Notes: a model not told the origin generated them from the sequence alone. Positions 1 through 46,498 are shown, counted from the stretch's first letter. The stretch: DNA of 62,000 nucleotides from Cristatella mucedo (GCA_009760855.2 WPIO01000049.1:1662501-1724500); one strand, 5' to 3'. A program made the numbers and translations.

Positions 1-35688
<35,688 letters not shown>

Positions 35689-36150
35689 TCCGCTTGCGCA
35701 TGCGCGGTGCCGGGAGATGGGGGAGCGCAGCAACGACCTACTGACGGACATGGGTAAATCATTATTCTCTACTATAATCTAATTCTGCGACCGAGAGAGC
35801 ATGTCCAAGAGACGAGCTGCGGTCGCCGCGACAATGCCGCAGCGACGTCACGGGTCTCGTTGGCAGCTCGGGCGGCTGGCGATAGTTCGTCTGCCGCCCA
35901 CTCACTACTCCGGCTCAGGGAATGAACGCTGTGGGCGCGAAGGCAGGCGGGTGTTGGCCTACCGTCCACCGTGCGCATGCGCGATGGGAGCTTAGGCATG
36001 TCCTCGCTGGCACGCTAGAGGTTACCTTCAAACATTCCTTATAGCTGATGCTTTGAATCAAACGAGGCGGTAGCATATGATCGTACGCGATCGTACCGGA
36101 GATCGCAAAAAACAGTGCGCGACGACTCTGTCGCCGGTAAGGTTGAAACG
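35689..36150 (-). promoter_or_regulatory. GC-rich 5' region of the MICU3-like gene (putative promoter)
   Basis: CpG-dense sequence flanking exon 1 (about 35,340-36,130), consistent with a CpG-type housekeeping promoter. No clear TATA box at a useful distance is seen on the minus strand. Divergent open frames on the plus strand (such as 35,801-35,995) are not recognised. Confidence 0.4.
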
Positions 36151-36154
36151 GCAC

Positions 36155-36775
36155 CTATTGCTCCAGATTACGACTAATGTTCATTAATAATGATACATTT
36201 GATATAGTGTCCTCAGAGAACTCAATCTCTTTCCACGAACTTGACATCTGCTGCAAAGGAATCACCATCGAATTGTTAGTGGTGGCATGCTCGATGACAA
36301 CAACGATAACATGGTTAGGGGTGGCACGCGGGTCAGCACTCAAGTGTGGTTAGTGCGGCAGCATGCACAGTGTCAGCACGGATAAGCACACAAAGGACGA
36401 ATCACACGGACCCACTAAATTCTGCGATAAATAGACGCGTTTTTAATCTCTTTTTAAATGTGGTCAAGTCAGGGGATATCGTGACCCAAGTTGGAAGTGA
36501 GTTCCGGGCTTTGGGAGCATAACTCGCGGTTCCTGAATTATAATGGCTACGAACTAAGCATGCGATAATCCATGGCCGAGACCACATAAAAGCAGAAGCC
36601 TTGTATAGGCTGCCAGCCAAGCTCCTGAAGTTGGCCATCAAGGCATTCGAGCTGGTTTGAGCGTTTAAGCCCGAGAGCCGTATGTCACGGCCCCAGTTGA
36701 ACAAGTTGAAGTTGTAATTCTCCGTTGTAGTCAAATAGACTTCTCTAAATGACTAGACTCTATACTTCTCAAAAT
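36155..36775 (-). mobile_element. CR1/L2-like LINE 3' fragment
   Basis: The minus strand reads SYAPKARNSLPTWVTISPDL and TTFKKRLKTRLFIAEFSGS, matching the C-terminus of the LINE protein. The 3' tail in reverse (TCAATCTCTTTCCACGAACT) lies at about 36,215-36,245. Upstream coding sequence is scrambled. Confidence 0.8.
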
Positions 36776-36782
36776 TAAAAGC

Positions 36783-36850
36783 TAGCTGATTTAACTGCTT
36801 CGTTTATATAGTGGCAAAAGAGCCTTAACGGTCATCCCTGACTTGATGAC
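36783..36850 (-). mobile_element. Partial SINE-A copy
   Basis: Reverse complement of the SINE-A 3' body: TTAACTGCTTCGTTTATATA, then GTGGCAAAAGAGCCTTAACG. The head is missing. Confidence 0.6.
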
Positions 36851-36879
36851 AATTACAAAGAAGCATCTAAGTATCAAAG

Positions 36880-37378
36880 CATTTAGTGAGTCCTTGCGAT
36901 TCGTCCTTTGTGCACGTATGCTGACACTGTGCATGCTGCCACTAAACATATTTGCATGCTGACCCTGTATATTTCATCCCTAACCATGTTAAGCTCATAA
37001 TAATAATAATCAGAATACATTTGAACTTCGCCCTCAGGGAACGTAATCTCTTTCTGGGCACTTTACATCTGCTGTAAAAAAAAGCATGGTCGAATGGTTA
37101 ATGGTAGAATGCTCGATGTCAATAACTTACAGCAAATGTAAAGCGCCTAGAGAGAGATTAAGTTCTCTGAGGGCGCTTTATCAAGTGAATTATTATTATT
37201 AACCATTGCATACGGTTAGAGGCGACATGCGTAGGGTCATCGTGCAAATACGGTTACTGGCAGCATGCACGGTGTCAGCAAGCATAACTACACAAAGGAC
37301 CAATCACGTGGACCCGCTAAATGCTGTAATAAATAGATGCGTTCTAAGCTTCTTTAAATGCTTCTTGACATTGTGGAT
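36880..37378. mobile_element. Nest of LINE 3'-end fragments in both orientations
   Basis: A minus-oriented tail (about 37,000-37,110), a plus-oriented tail (37,124-37,200, with AAAGCGCCTAGAGAGAGATT and ATT repeats), then a minus-oriented fragment (37,200-37,375) ending at the LTR element. The order suggests later copies inserted into earlier ones. Confidence 0.75.
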
Positions 37379-37379
37379 A

Positions 37380-38176
37380 TGGTGCATAACAGTGGCACCG
37401 GCGACGGCTGTTCTTGTGGAGTCTCACGGAAACTCAGCACGAACGTGAGCAGTCAGCGGGACTCTTCCTTTAGTACTCTCAACGTTTGTGTGCATGAGAG
37501 CTCGATCAATCGCAACAGGCGACACGAAATGGATCATGCATTCGTGGCCTGAGACGCTTTGCTGAGTCAATGGCTTAACTATTGGCCACAGGTGAGAGGC
37601 GTGTACATTACTGTCAGGGTGCTTTGCTAATTATAACAGGAGAAGCCGCAGGCTGACACAACATCCCTTCCCCGATAGAAAATAGATTCCATAGTCCACC
37701 AGCCTAGCTGGGAAGGGGGTGGCCCTCACGACTGGAAAATCGTGTAGCCATTGGCTCCCCGCGATCTCCTCCACTGCCTGCTCAGGCGGTGCCTTGTTCA
37801 GCGAAATGTCGTTCGGGCTCTTTCAGAATATTAACTTGTACATTGACGAGTTCCAAACGGCTTGAATGGGGTGCAGGCTACGTGACAGCCACTCGCAGGA
37901 GGCACATGTCAGCACTGCCCCTCGAAAGGAACAGGTCATAGATGCTGTCTACCTTTAGGCAAAGCTGGGGCACCCACTACCAGGCGCTTCCCGCAGGTCG
38001 CCTCCGTGCGAGCCCCGAGGGCCGGTCTCATGCGCTCGTCGCCGGCCGATCGGGTCTTACGAAAAACACTCAGACTCATTATGGCCTCGCCGTTCTTGGA
38101 GTTCCGCTCCGCCGAGTCGATCCTGCGGTTGTGCTGCTCTGCGCTCTGCACCGAGACGCTCTCGCTGGTGCTCTTT

Positions 38177-38208
<32 letters not shown>

Positions 38209-38445
38209 TCGCTTCTGGGCTCCGCTTCAGCTGCTTCGCTCGCGGGCAGCCTGCGCCTCGTCTTAGGCCACTGTCGTCCATACATGAGAGTTCGATCAAT
38301 CGCAACAGATGACACGAAATATAACGCACTAGTGGCCTGACGCATTAGTGGCTGCATCAATGACTATTTGCTACAGGTGAGGCATGTACGTTAGTGTCAG
38401 GCACTTCGCTAACTACAACAGCAGAAGCCGCAGGTGCGCACAACA
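37380..38445 (-). mobile_element. Small LTR retroelement, copy 1 (non-autonomous)
   Basis: Two related direct repeats border about 0.6 kb. The right-hand (5') LTR copy (about 38,283-38,445) is truncated; the left-hand (3') LTR spans about 37,380-37,663. On the minus strand each begins TGTTGTG. A purine-rich tract (about 37,664-37,675, TCGGGGAAGGGA on the minus strand) lies just inside the 3' LTR, as expected for a polypurine tract. No reverse transcriptase or integrase is encoded. The interior holds an ORF fragment (38,151-37,936, minus) related to copy 2. Confidence 0.75.
37936..38151 (-). pseudogene. ORF fragment inside LTR element copy 1, related to copy 2
   Basis: The minus strand encodes SAGDERMRPALGARTEATCG and flanking sequence, clearly homologous to SAGDECLRPAIGACTEATCG in copy 2 (45,923-45,510). 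The family is not recognised; a Gag-type or accessory protein is the likeliest guess from position. It is truncated by a GCC-repeat expansion (about 38,178-38,208) and by stops. Confidence 0.5.
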
Positions 38446-38479
38446 ATGGCGCCACGCAAATGTATTATTATCATTATTA

Positions 38480-38605
38480 TTGTCATCCCCACCGCTTGCG
38501 GTGGCCAATAAAGGATCGACACCTGCAACCTGACTCTAACTCACGACCTGGGTCGTTACGAGCTAGCCCCCAGCACCGTAGGCACCTAGCACGGGTAAGG
38601 GGGCA
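38480..38605 (-). mobile_element. SINE-A copy
   Basis: Reverse complement of the family: ACCGCTTGCGGTGGCCAATA, AAGGATCGACACCTGCAACC, CACGACCTGGGTCGT. An ATT/ATC stretch precedes it. Confidence 0.7.
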
Positions 38606-39239
38606 CATGGATATGGACTTGCTACTTAAGATATCGGCATCCTTCGGCGGTGCCATCTTTCTACTAATATTGGCATAAGTGCGTCAATTTGTTTTTGATG
38701 CCGCATCTTCGAGTCGCTGCGTTGATGCGAGGTCCAGGGACTCAGCGTCCAGGGATTGTGCGTCTCGCGGCAGCTAAGCGCCGCTACTAGCCCTGCTGTG
38801 TTTTCGGCCTCGTTCTGTCCAGACGCGGAAGCCGCTAACCACGTTTGTAACAAGGTTAAGAGCTAGCCCCCCTTGGCAAAAACCTGGTCATGCTCCTAAC
38901 CTTAATGGCAGTCACTTTGAGAATATCGCTCCCGCCTACTCTAGTGGGAACTCGAGCAGCGAAGTCTTCTGATGTTGCAAGCCTACACCTGGGTGGGAGA
39001 GGGGTGGCCGTCTTATTGATTTAGGCCAGGACATCCAGCCGCCTTGGCACGCCGCTACAGCATTCGCTCGCGGGGAACGCTCACCAACTGCTTATCTCTG
39101 TTCGAGAATCCGTAGTCTGACATTAAGAGACCAGCCAGAGCTAAGCACTTACCTGCCTGCAGCTTCAACAGCCTCGCCGTACTCACCACTGGTTCTCAGG
39201 ACAATCATGTTAAAAGCTCCCATGTCTTTCATTTGAAGA

Positions 39240-39325
39240 CCGTAATAATAACAGTAATAATAAATTCATTTGCTATAGCGCCCTCGGAGAACTCAGTCTT
39301 TTTTTCGTAGACAACAGATGAGTTT
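39240..39325 (-). mobile_element. LINE tail fragment, minus orientation
   Basis: AATAATAAATTCATTTGCTA, then AGCGCCCTCGGAGAACTCAG: the reversed 3' tail of the CR1/L2-like LINE, abutting a plus-oriented copy. Confidence 0.7.
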
Positions 39326-39950
39326 GCTGTGCAAAACTTTGCAGCTAGACTTGTCTGTCGTGAGCGTCGAAGTTGCCACATCACACCACTTCTCGCCGAT
39401 CTGCACTGGCTACCAGTCAAGCAACGCATCGACTTCAAGGTTTTGTCGCTTACTTTTAGGTCCATTCATTCTTTGGCGCCAGCCTACCTATCAGATCCAC
39501 TCCCCCACCAGGCCAAGCATCGTACCACCCGCTTTCCGGAATCTAACAGTTTACCAATACCTCATACAAACCTCAAATCCTTTGGAGACCGTGCCTTTAG
39601 TTCGTATGCTCCGGTTGCCTGGAACTTACTCCTGACTTCCGTCACGACATCCCCTGACTTGACCACATGTAAAAAGAACTTAAAAACGCACCTATTTATG
39701 ACAGCATTTACTGGGTCCCTGCGATTCGTCCTTTATGTGCTTATGCATGCTGACACTGTGCATGCTGCCACCAACCATATTTGCATGCTGACCCTGTGCA
39801 CGTCACCCTTAACCATGTTATTCTTGTTGTTTACTGAGTACGTTACCACTAACCATTCGATCGTGCTTCCTAAGCATCAAATGTAAAGCGCCTAGAAAGA
39901 GATTGAGTTATCTGGGGGGGCTTTATCAAGTGTATTACTGTTATGCCACT
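39326..39950 (+). mobile_element. CR1/L2-like LINE 3' fragment, best coding remnant
   Basis: An open frame of 185 codons (39,329-39,886) covers the last part of the polymerase: NFAARLVCRERRSCHITPLL, LHWLPVKQRIDFKVLSLTF, FGDRAFSSYAPVAWN and KKNLKTHLFM. It is followed by the tail with AAAGCGCCTAGAAAGAGATT. The intact frame suggests a fairly recent, 5'-truncated insertion. Confidence 0.88.
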
Positions 39951-40135
39951 AACCACATTTGCATGCTGACCCTGTGCATGTCACCCCTAACCATGTTATT
40001 CATTTTGTTTGTTTTTCAAGCATGATTTTACTTACCATTCAATTGCATTTCCCTTTGCAGCAAATGTAAAGCGCCTAGAAAGAGATTAAGTTCTCTGAGG
40101 GCGCTTTATCAAGTGCATTATTATTATTAAAATTT
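39950..40135 (+). mobile_element. Second LINE 3' end, in tandem with the first
   Basis: Repeats the end of the LINE once more: GCATGCTGACCCTGTGCATG, then AATGTAAAGCGCCTAGAAAG, GGGCGCTTTATCAAGTGCAT and ATT repeats. Closely similar to 6,600-6,800. Confidence 0.85.
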
Positions 40136-40139
40136 GCTC

Positions 40140-40429
40140 GGTGCGTTCTGAACTTCGGAAGTCGTAGCGCGGTTCACACGCAGCGATGCCATTCCTTTTT
40201 GTCCCACTACCAACTGAGGCGGCACATCCTTTCCAGCCGCCCTTCGATGCCGCTGCTTAGCTGCTGCGCTTCCCGTCTGCTTCAGCGATGCAGCTTTCTC
40301 ACTTTCTTGTGCTCGCGTGGAATCAATCCAAGGCGCTCACTGCTGAAGCTGTACGGCAACAGCCACTAGTCCCTATGGAATTGCAATATAATGTGTAATG
40401 TGCCTTGTAATGTAACTCATCGAGAGAGA

Positions 40430-40466
<37 letters not shown>

Positions 40467-41735
40467 TCCTCCAGCGAGGCAGGCGAGCCGGCTAGAACTC
40501 GCTACCGCGACCGATCGGCGACTGAGAAAAAAGAAACGTGGACGCCGAGTTCCGGTCCGCGGTTTTACTGCTAGTGCATTTCGAGAGAGCGGTGCTATTT
40601 AAAGTTTCGCCTGCCCACAGCAAGACGCTGGCTGGGTCGGAGTGTTTCCGATACGCCTGCCGGTTGCAGGACAGGACGAATGGTACCTGGGGGGGGGGTG
40701 GGGTTGGGGACAAAAGGAAACCTCGCAGGCGGCTGCGAACCGCGATGCCTGACCGCTGGGCGCCGAGGGGCGAAGTGGCGACCGGCGAAGGCTCTTCTCC
40801 GATCGCCCGACCCCGGCAGCCGTTTGTTTAGCGGCCAAAGCAACCGGCGGTGCAGCTGAGAAGTTCGGCCTGTCTTTAGCGTGTTAGGTGCCATCGAGGG
40901 CTGTGTCCTGCGAGCCCGCCGTTATCGAGCTGCGGTTCGAATCCCGATGCCCCGGCCGCAGCAGCCGAGCCGGGCGGTGGGACCTTCAGAACTTCGTGTC
41001 GTGCTCGGATGCTCGAGTCGCAATTTGAGCCCGGTTTTGAGTGGCCTCTTTCTTGTATATTTGTTGAAATAGCGACAGCGGGATCTGTGCATTGGACACC
41101 CGACAGAGATCAAGTCTTGATTTTAGCCGCCTTGGTGTTGTTTTAGATTGCTTTGGATCATTGAATACTTTATTTATTTGCGCTTTGGTTGTTTGCTTAC
41201 GTTCGAAAATAGCAGCATTTTTTTCATGGGTTAAAGAATATATAATAAATAAATAAGTATGCCACTCTGCAACGCCTTGAGCATAGGTTCTACAGGAAGT
41301 GTGCAGTTCGCACGAGTTTGGAGTCGACAAGCTGCGGGCTCCCAGCGAACTCCTTATGTCGCTTGACAGGATGACGTCGGTCCTTAGTATTATTGAAACT
41401 GCAGCGATGCGTGAGATTAGAGAATTTTCTTTGGCAGTTCGGTGCCTCTCGCCTCTTGGTAGGAAAATGGCGATGGACGATCAACGCTCTTTGGTCAGTT
41501 CGTTTACGGTCCCTTAGAGTCCCCACTCTCTGATCGTTGACAGGTGATATTCCTTCAGTGGTGAATTCTTTGTTGACATAGAATAGTTTTAGAGGACATG
41601 TAATATAGACGAGCATGCGATCGTAGTGGAATAGCAAAACTCCTTGGCCAAGGCACGTTTTCATCATAGGTACGATACGCATGGCTCAGACGGACTGTCC
41701 GACCTGGTAATTTATATTGGCTCTGTGCCAAAGGT
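40140..41735. other. Intergenic sequence, partly GC-rich
   Basis: It contains a GA repeat (40,422-40,466), a GC-rich block (about 40,490-41,050) and a box-B match GGTTCGAATCC at 40,934-40,944 that may be part of a third, tRNA-derived SINE. The open frame 41,682-41,290 (minus) is not recognised. Confidence 0.4.
40422..40466. repeat. GA dinucleotide microsatellite
   Basis: About 45 bp of GA repeats with one CA interruption. Confidence 0.95.
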
Positions 41736-41739
41736 TTTC

Positions 41740-42800
41740 CGTTTTCCTGCGATGTAGATCAGAACTGGAGCAACTTCAGCCCAGTCACCCTCCTACCAGT
41801 ACTATCAAAGACATTGGAACGAGTCATGGAAGACCAGCTGAACTCATACATGTAAACTGCACACCTTGCCAGTAAGTTCCAATTAGGCTTAAGAGCTAAT
41901 CACTCCACATAGTCAGCATTGCTTTGAGTTTACAGCGAATTTCTTAGTTGTGCAGGCTTAGGTAGAGTATATCTGCTTGTTTTTCTCGATCTTGCGGTAG
42001 CTTTTGATACTATCAATCACAAAGTTCTTCTCGGGTGCTTCTCATCTCGCCTGGGCGTCACTGGCACTGCACTGCAATGTTTAAGTCCTACCTCAGTGGG
42101 AGACTCCAGAGTATTGATGTGAACGTAAAACGACCATCCGAGGAACCGCGGAAGTACGGAGTACCTCAAGGCTTTGTGCTTGGTCCGGTTATGCTCTCCC
42201 TCTTGTCGATGTGATTGCCAGGCACACACTAGGTTTTGACTTCAGTGCAGATGACACTCAGCTCTATCTTTGCTGTGATCCCTTCTAGCCCACTAGCAAC
42301 TTCTCTTAGCTCCTTCGCTGCATGCACTGGGAACATCCGAAATTGATGGCAGCAAAATTTCTTAGGTTGAATGATGATAAAAAACAATCTAATAGTTGGA
42401 AACCTAACTCAAAATCGGTTCTGCCAGCATATCTGCTATTGAATCTGCTCAGCCATTAGTTCGTTTGCTCCCAAAGCCAGGAACTCACTTCCGACTGATT
42501 TAATGACATCCCCTGACTTGATATTTAAAAATAAGCTAAAACGCATCTATTTATGACAGCATCTAGTGGGTCCATGTGATTCGTCCTTTGCATGCTAATG
42601 AGTGCCAACACTGCACAAGCTGCTACTAACCATATTTACATTCTGACCCTATTGTTGTCACTTCTAACAATGGTTTGCTAGTTTTCATTGAGCATGATAC
42701 CGCTAACCTTTCGATCGCGCTTCCTTTGCAGCCAATGCGACGTGTTTTGAAAGAGATGAAGTTATCTGAGGGAGTTCGCTATACAGACATATCATTGTTA
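41740..42800 (+). mobile_element. CR1/L2-like LINE fragment with reverse transcriptase motifs
   Basis: Read across frameshifts on the plus strand: NFSPVTLLPVLSKTLERVM, then YLLVFLDLAVAFDTINHKVL (catalytic Asp region), then SADDTQLYL (the A/F-A-D-D box). It ends with a diverged C-terminus and tail. This is the only copy here that keeps the RT palm motifs, though many stops make it inactive. Confidence 0.85.
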
Positions 42801-42926
42801 TTGTTATCATATGCAAGCCAGTCTGTCTGTTTTTTCTGTGTCTTCTTGTGTTCCTCGATCTCTGCAAATGGTAGCAAGTCTATTGTCTTCAATCGAACTT
42901 CGTTAGAGCTACGTGCGGCACCAGAT

Positions 42927-43030
42927 CCCTGGATCTGGATTGCAGGTACTGGGTCCCTCGATCTGGATTACAGACAGGTACCTGGTCCCTGGATCGTAAT
43001 TACACGTACTAGGTCACTGAATCTGGATTC
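42927..43030. repeat. About 32-bp degenerate tandem repeat, 3-4 copies
   Basis: Units built on TCCCTGGATCTGGATT, separated by GCAGGTACTGGG-like sequence. Confidence 0.8.
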
Positions 43031-43639
43031 GTGCGTCGTCATCGGAGCTATCTGTCTGCCCCCTCGTTCTCCACGTCTCTGCGTGTGGTCGCAAGAAGTC
43101 CGCTGCTGTAGGTACGTCAGTCAAAGATATGGAATGAAACGATGAATGTACGCGTCGATGAAGGGAATCTTCCCGGTGGCGCTCAACAGCAGCTACCGGC
43201 GGTTGATGCGGAGACGAAGACTGCACGCTTAAGAGCTTCTGCGACTCAGTTGGCGGCTAGCCGGCAGACGGCGGCATGACGATGCAGCAAATGTCGCGAG
43301 AATGGCTCGGTCCTAGCAATGCGCCGGCTCCCAGCTCGAATCGTCAACACCCTATCGTCAACTCAATCATCAACGACATCTGGAGGCAGCGAGGTCAATT
43401 TACGCTGCCGCAGGCACACTACGGGTCTACGAGCAACCAAATGCCCGAGGACGGACATATTTTGAAGGAGGGGATAGTGTGCAATGCCCCGTGATTACGG
43501 ACGATGAGCTCGGCAGCTGAACCTGGATTGCGAACAACGAGCTGTTAGTTTAATTAGAACATTGCGCTCGTGAAATAGCCGTGACGAGCCAAGGCTTATG
43601 AGCAGCGTGCGGTGTAATTATGTACATTATGTATACAGT

Positions 43640-43664
43640 GACTATTTTCCGACTTATGACCTAG

Positions 43665-43713
<49 letters not shown>

Positions 43714-43915
43714 TATTGTAACAAATCATTGTACATTAGCCGGAGGAGCCCTGCCCTGCCGGGGCCGTGGGGACAGGGGAAGTGACTATTTTCTGACTTA
43801 TGACCCAGCTACTAAATCAATAGATGTATGTATATATTATTATATTATATATTTAAAAAATCATTGTACCTTAGCCGAGGAGCCCTGGCCTGCCGCCGGA
43901 GCCGCGCCTCCCGGT
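43640..43915. repeat. Tandem duplication of about 140 bp containing AT arrays
   Basis: The unit AGTGACTATTTTCCGACTTA...ATCATTGTACATTAGCCGG...GAGCCCTGCCCTGCCG occurs at about 43,637-43,770 and again, diverged, at about 43,781-43,915. The first holds a long AT run (43,669-43,710), the second a shorter one. Confidence 0.8.
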
Positions 43916-43929
43916 TCATGAACAGGGAC

Positions 43930-44560
43930 CACACGGCTTCCGACCCTGAAATGGCGTCCGAGATGCACAGTCGCCGCAATGCCTCCCGTTCCTTTCGCGA
44001 AACACCACTGCCGACTGGTAGCCAGCGGTCAGGAAAGACCGGGATATGACCTCGTACTTACCAATATTTTTTCCGGGCCGCCAACGTCGGGGCATCCTTG
44101 CTGCCGTCAAGCCGCACCGTTACGTCGACTACGACCGCGTCGGTGCCGTTGTCGATAACCAAGTCCAGCACGTCCAGGCGAGCAAGGTGAACGAATCGCC
44201 AGGCCAGGAACGACGGCCGAAACCCACACTCTGAAAGTGGCGGTGGGTCGCGAACCTGTCCGCCGTGGCCAGGCAACGGCGGACCCTGCCCTGGGCGGGC
44301 CGGGCCGCCCAGGCCCGGCCTACAGCCAACCTGGCGAGCTCTCGCAGTTTTGAGATGGCAACTCGCGGAACGAACGAGTGCTCCACCTCGCCGCGGTCGG
44401 TTGAAACCACTAGGACGTCCGAGTCGACCACCGAGAGGCTGCAGCAGGAGAGACGCTTCAGACAGCGTCGTGCATTCGCCCACAGCGAGGCTGCACCCAC
44501 CCGGTTTCCAGGACCGAAGGCCCGAAGGCACCATGAGCGCACGTAGGGCACCTGACCAAA
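43930..44560 (-). pseudogene. R2/NeSL-like non-LTR retrotransposon, C-terminal region with endonuclease-like domain
   Basis: Read on the minus strand across frameshifts: LRELARLAVGRAWAARPAQG, RVRRCLATADRFATHRHFQS, then WRFVHLARLDVLDL and VIDNGTDAVVVDVTVRLDG, then AARKKYW and KYEVISRSFL. The WRF(I/V)H.ARLDVL stretch, followed by LV...(V)VDVTV...K..KY, is how many R2/NeSL-type elements lead into their restriction-like endonuclease. The zinc-knuckle segment expected between RLDVL and DLVI is missing, and at least two frameshifts occur. Confidence 0.6.
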
Positions 44561-44906
44561 GCCTCTCCCTCTTGAAGCAACGGTCGGCCAGTCGGTGAGT
44601 CGTAGCGTGCTGAGCGCGAGCTGCTGTAAGCCTGTTGGCGAGTCGGCTGCAAGTCGCCCGTCGCATCAGCCCTAGAATACAGGCTGCCGCTGCGCTCGTT
44701 CTATTCTATTACGGCGTCGCTGTAGGCGCAGCGCTCAAGATATCGAGCGCCGCGTTCGTTATTATCGTCAGCGCATTGCGACTTTTAGGCATTCGTACAC
44801 TGCACGCGTCGTGCCGTCACCGAGCTAGCGAGGGTCCCTCGGCGGTCCTAGTAGCGCGTCTCTCGCGCGTCCCGTGAGAGCCGCGCGCTTTTCCCGCCAT
44901 ATCCGT

Positions 44907-44940
44907 CTGCTGCCGCTGGCTGCGCAGCCAGCGGCAGCAG
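44907..44940. repeat. Perfect 34-bp palindrome
   Basis: CTGCTGCCGCTGGCTGC is followed without spacer by its exact reverse complement. It lies 23 bp outside the 3' LTR of LTR element copy 2. Confidence 0.95.
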
Positions 44941-44963
44941 AGCTGTAGCGTGCTGCACAGCAT

Positions 44964-45257
44964 TGCTGTATTGCTCAGGCAGCGGAGTCTCGCGGAGACA
45001 CAGCACGGACGTGAGTGGCGAACGAGACTCAATCTTTATTCCCTCAATGCGAACACATACGAGCTGGCTGACTCACCGCAGATGGGGGGGTGGGGTGGGG
45101 TGCATCTGTGGCGGGCTGCATCCTTACATCAAGGGCCGGATGCTGTGCCGAGTCAGTTGCCCAACCGCCTGCTGCAGGTGGGACATACATTAGTGACCGA
45201 TCCGATGCTTCTGTGCTAATTGCAATGCAATAGCAGAAGCAGCAGGAGCTCACAACA
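44964..45257 (-). repeat. 3' LTR of LTR element copy 2
   Basis: 294 bp. It shares with the 5' LTR GAGTCTCGCGGAGACAC, CTTTATTC(C/T)CTCAA, ACACATACGA and CCTGCTGCAGGTGGG. Moderately diverged, so the insertion is not recent. Confidence 0.8.
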
Positions 45258-45509
45258 TTCCTTGCCCCCACCCTATGTATAAAAAGCCATCATAGTCAGC
45301 CAGTCTGGCTGCGGAGGGGGCGGCCCTCACGACTGGACAGCCGCTTAGCCGTCGGTTACCCTTGCACTTCTCTGCGGCTCCTGCATTCTCTACTGCCTGC
45401 TGGCCCCGAAGCAAAAGCTGTTGTCCTGTCCTGCGTTACGTCATTCGGGCTCTATTAGGTGTTTAATTTCGACATTGAAGGCTTCCGACTGGCTTGACCG
45501 GGGTGCGGG

Positions 45510-45923
45510 CTACGTGAGAGCCACTCGCAGGAGGCATACGTCAGCTCTGCCCCTCGCGAGGAGCTGGTCATAGATGCCGCCCACATTTAGGCAAAGCTGG
45601 AACACCGCTCCCACAGTCACACGGTTCCCGCAGGTCGCCTCCGTGCAAGCGCCGATGGCCGGTCTCAGGCACTCATCGCCGGCCGATCCGGCCCTGCGAA
45701 AAACGCGCCGGCTCATTGTTACGGCCTCGTCGTTCTCGGAGTTCCACTCCGCCGAGTCGATGCTCGCGCTGCTCGCGCTGCTGCGCTTCGCCGCTAAGAC
45801 GTTGCTCTCGAGGGCCGCCTTCGCCTTGTCGCAGGATAGTACTATCGCCTCACCACTGACCGCCAATTCGCCGTGCTCCTCTGCGCTCTGCACTGGGGCG
45901 CTTGTGCAGGTGCTCTTCACCAC
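45510..45923 (-). pseudogene. Unrecognised ORF inside LTR element copy 2
   Basis: 138 codons on the minus strand including SAGDECLRPAIGACTEATCG. A related sequence is in copy 1. The similarity between the two copies implies this was once coding. Its family is not recognised; by position it may derive from Gag. Upstream, 46,136-45,930 is a CGAGA-rich imperfect repeat that probably disrupted the frame. Confidence 0.45.
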
Positions 45924-46135
45924 CGAGACGCTCTCACCGCTGGCTTCGCTCCTTCGCTCTGCTGCCGAGACGTCGCTCTCTCGGGCGCTCTTTGCTGCCG
46001 AGACGCTCTCCCCCGCCGCCGTAGCAGCGACGCGAGCATCGCTGCTTCGCTCCGCCGCCGCTTCTCATTTACGTTGTTCCGGCGCTCTTCGGCTGTTGTG
46101 GCTACTATGTCGGGAGCGGTCCCATACCCGCTTCC

Positions 46136-46498
46136 TCAATCGGTATTGCGGCCGGACGGCTGCGGAAGCTGAATCGGTTCTGCTCGGCTGTCTGGCTCTT
46201 GTGAGCAGTTGACGGTGGGATCGAACAGTGACAAAGCTGGCTCGTCGCCTAGCTTTGTCCCGGCCTCGGCTCCGGCGAGCTGCTCCTGCTCCAGCCAAAA
46301 CCTCTCGGCCTCAAACTCGGCCTCCTCATCCGTCAATCGCGAGTAGATCGGAATTAGCTCATTTCGCAGCTTGCGATAGTCTTGCTTTACTTCTTCCGGC
46401 TGGTCACCCCAACCGTGTATAGCGTTATCGACCGGACACACTGGCACAACATGTTTTAACGGCATCGCAATCTTTAGTCTTGCTAGAGTTTTGTGCAA
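46136..46498 (-). CDS. Unrecognised 120-residue ORF near the 5' end of LTR element copy 2
   Basis: Begins about 120 bp inside the primer-binding site on the minus strand, where Gag normally starts. It encodes an acidic, helix-prone protein (for example KQDYRKLRNELIPIYSRLTD, EEAEFEAERFWLEQEQLAGA). I see no zinc knuckle or protease motif. The start is taken at the first ATG in frame; the stop is at 46,136. It may be an N-terminal Gag (matrix/capsid-like) segment. Confidence 0.45.
   Translation of the reverse strand: MHKTLARLKIAMPLKHVVPVCPVDNAIHGWGDQPEEVKQDYRKLRNELIPIYSRLTDEEAEFEAERFWLEQEQLAGAEAGTKLGDEPALSLFDPTVNCSQEPDSRAEPIQLPQPSGRNTD

Noticed and set aside
40881-41000. tRNA gene around the perfect box B GGTTCGAATCC at 40,934
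   Set aside because: I could not form an acceptor stem or a proper A box at the right distance; at most a SINE head.
41290-41682. Minus-strand ORF (130 codons) suspected to be retroviral-type polymerase
   Set aside because: No catalytic motif or family pattern could be recognised; left as unannotated.
44265-44598. Plus-strand ORFs at 44,265-44,546 and 44,350-44,598
   Set aside because: They are antisense shadows of the R2/NeSL-like remnant, which has recognisable motifs on the minus strand.
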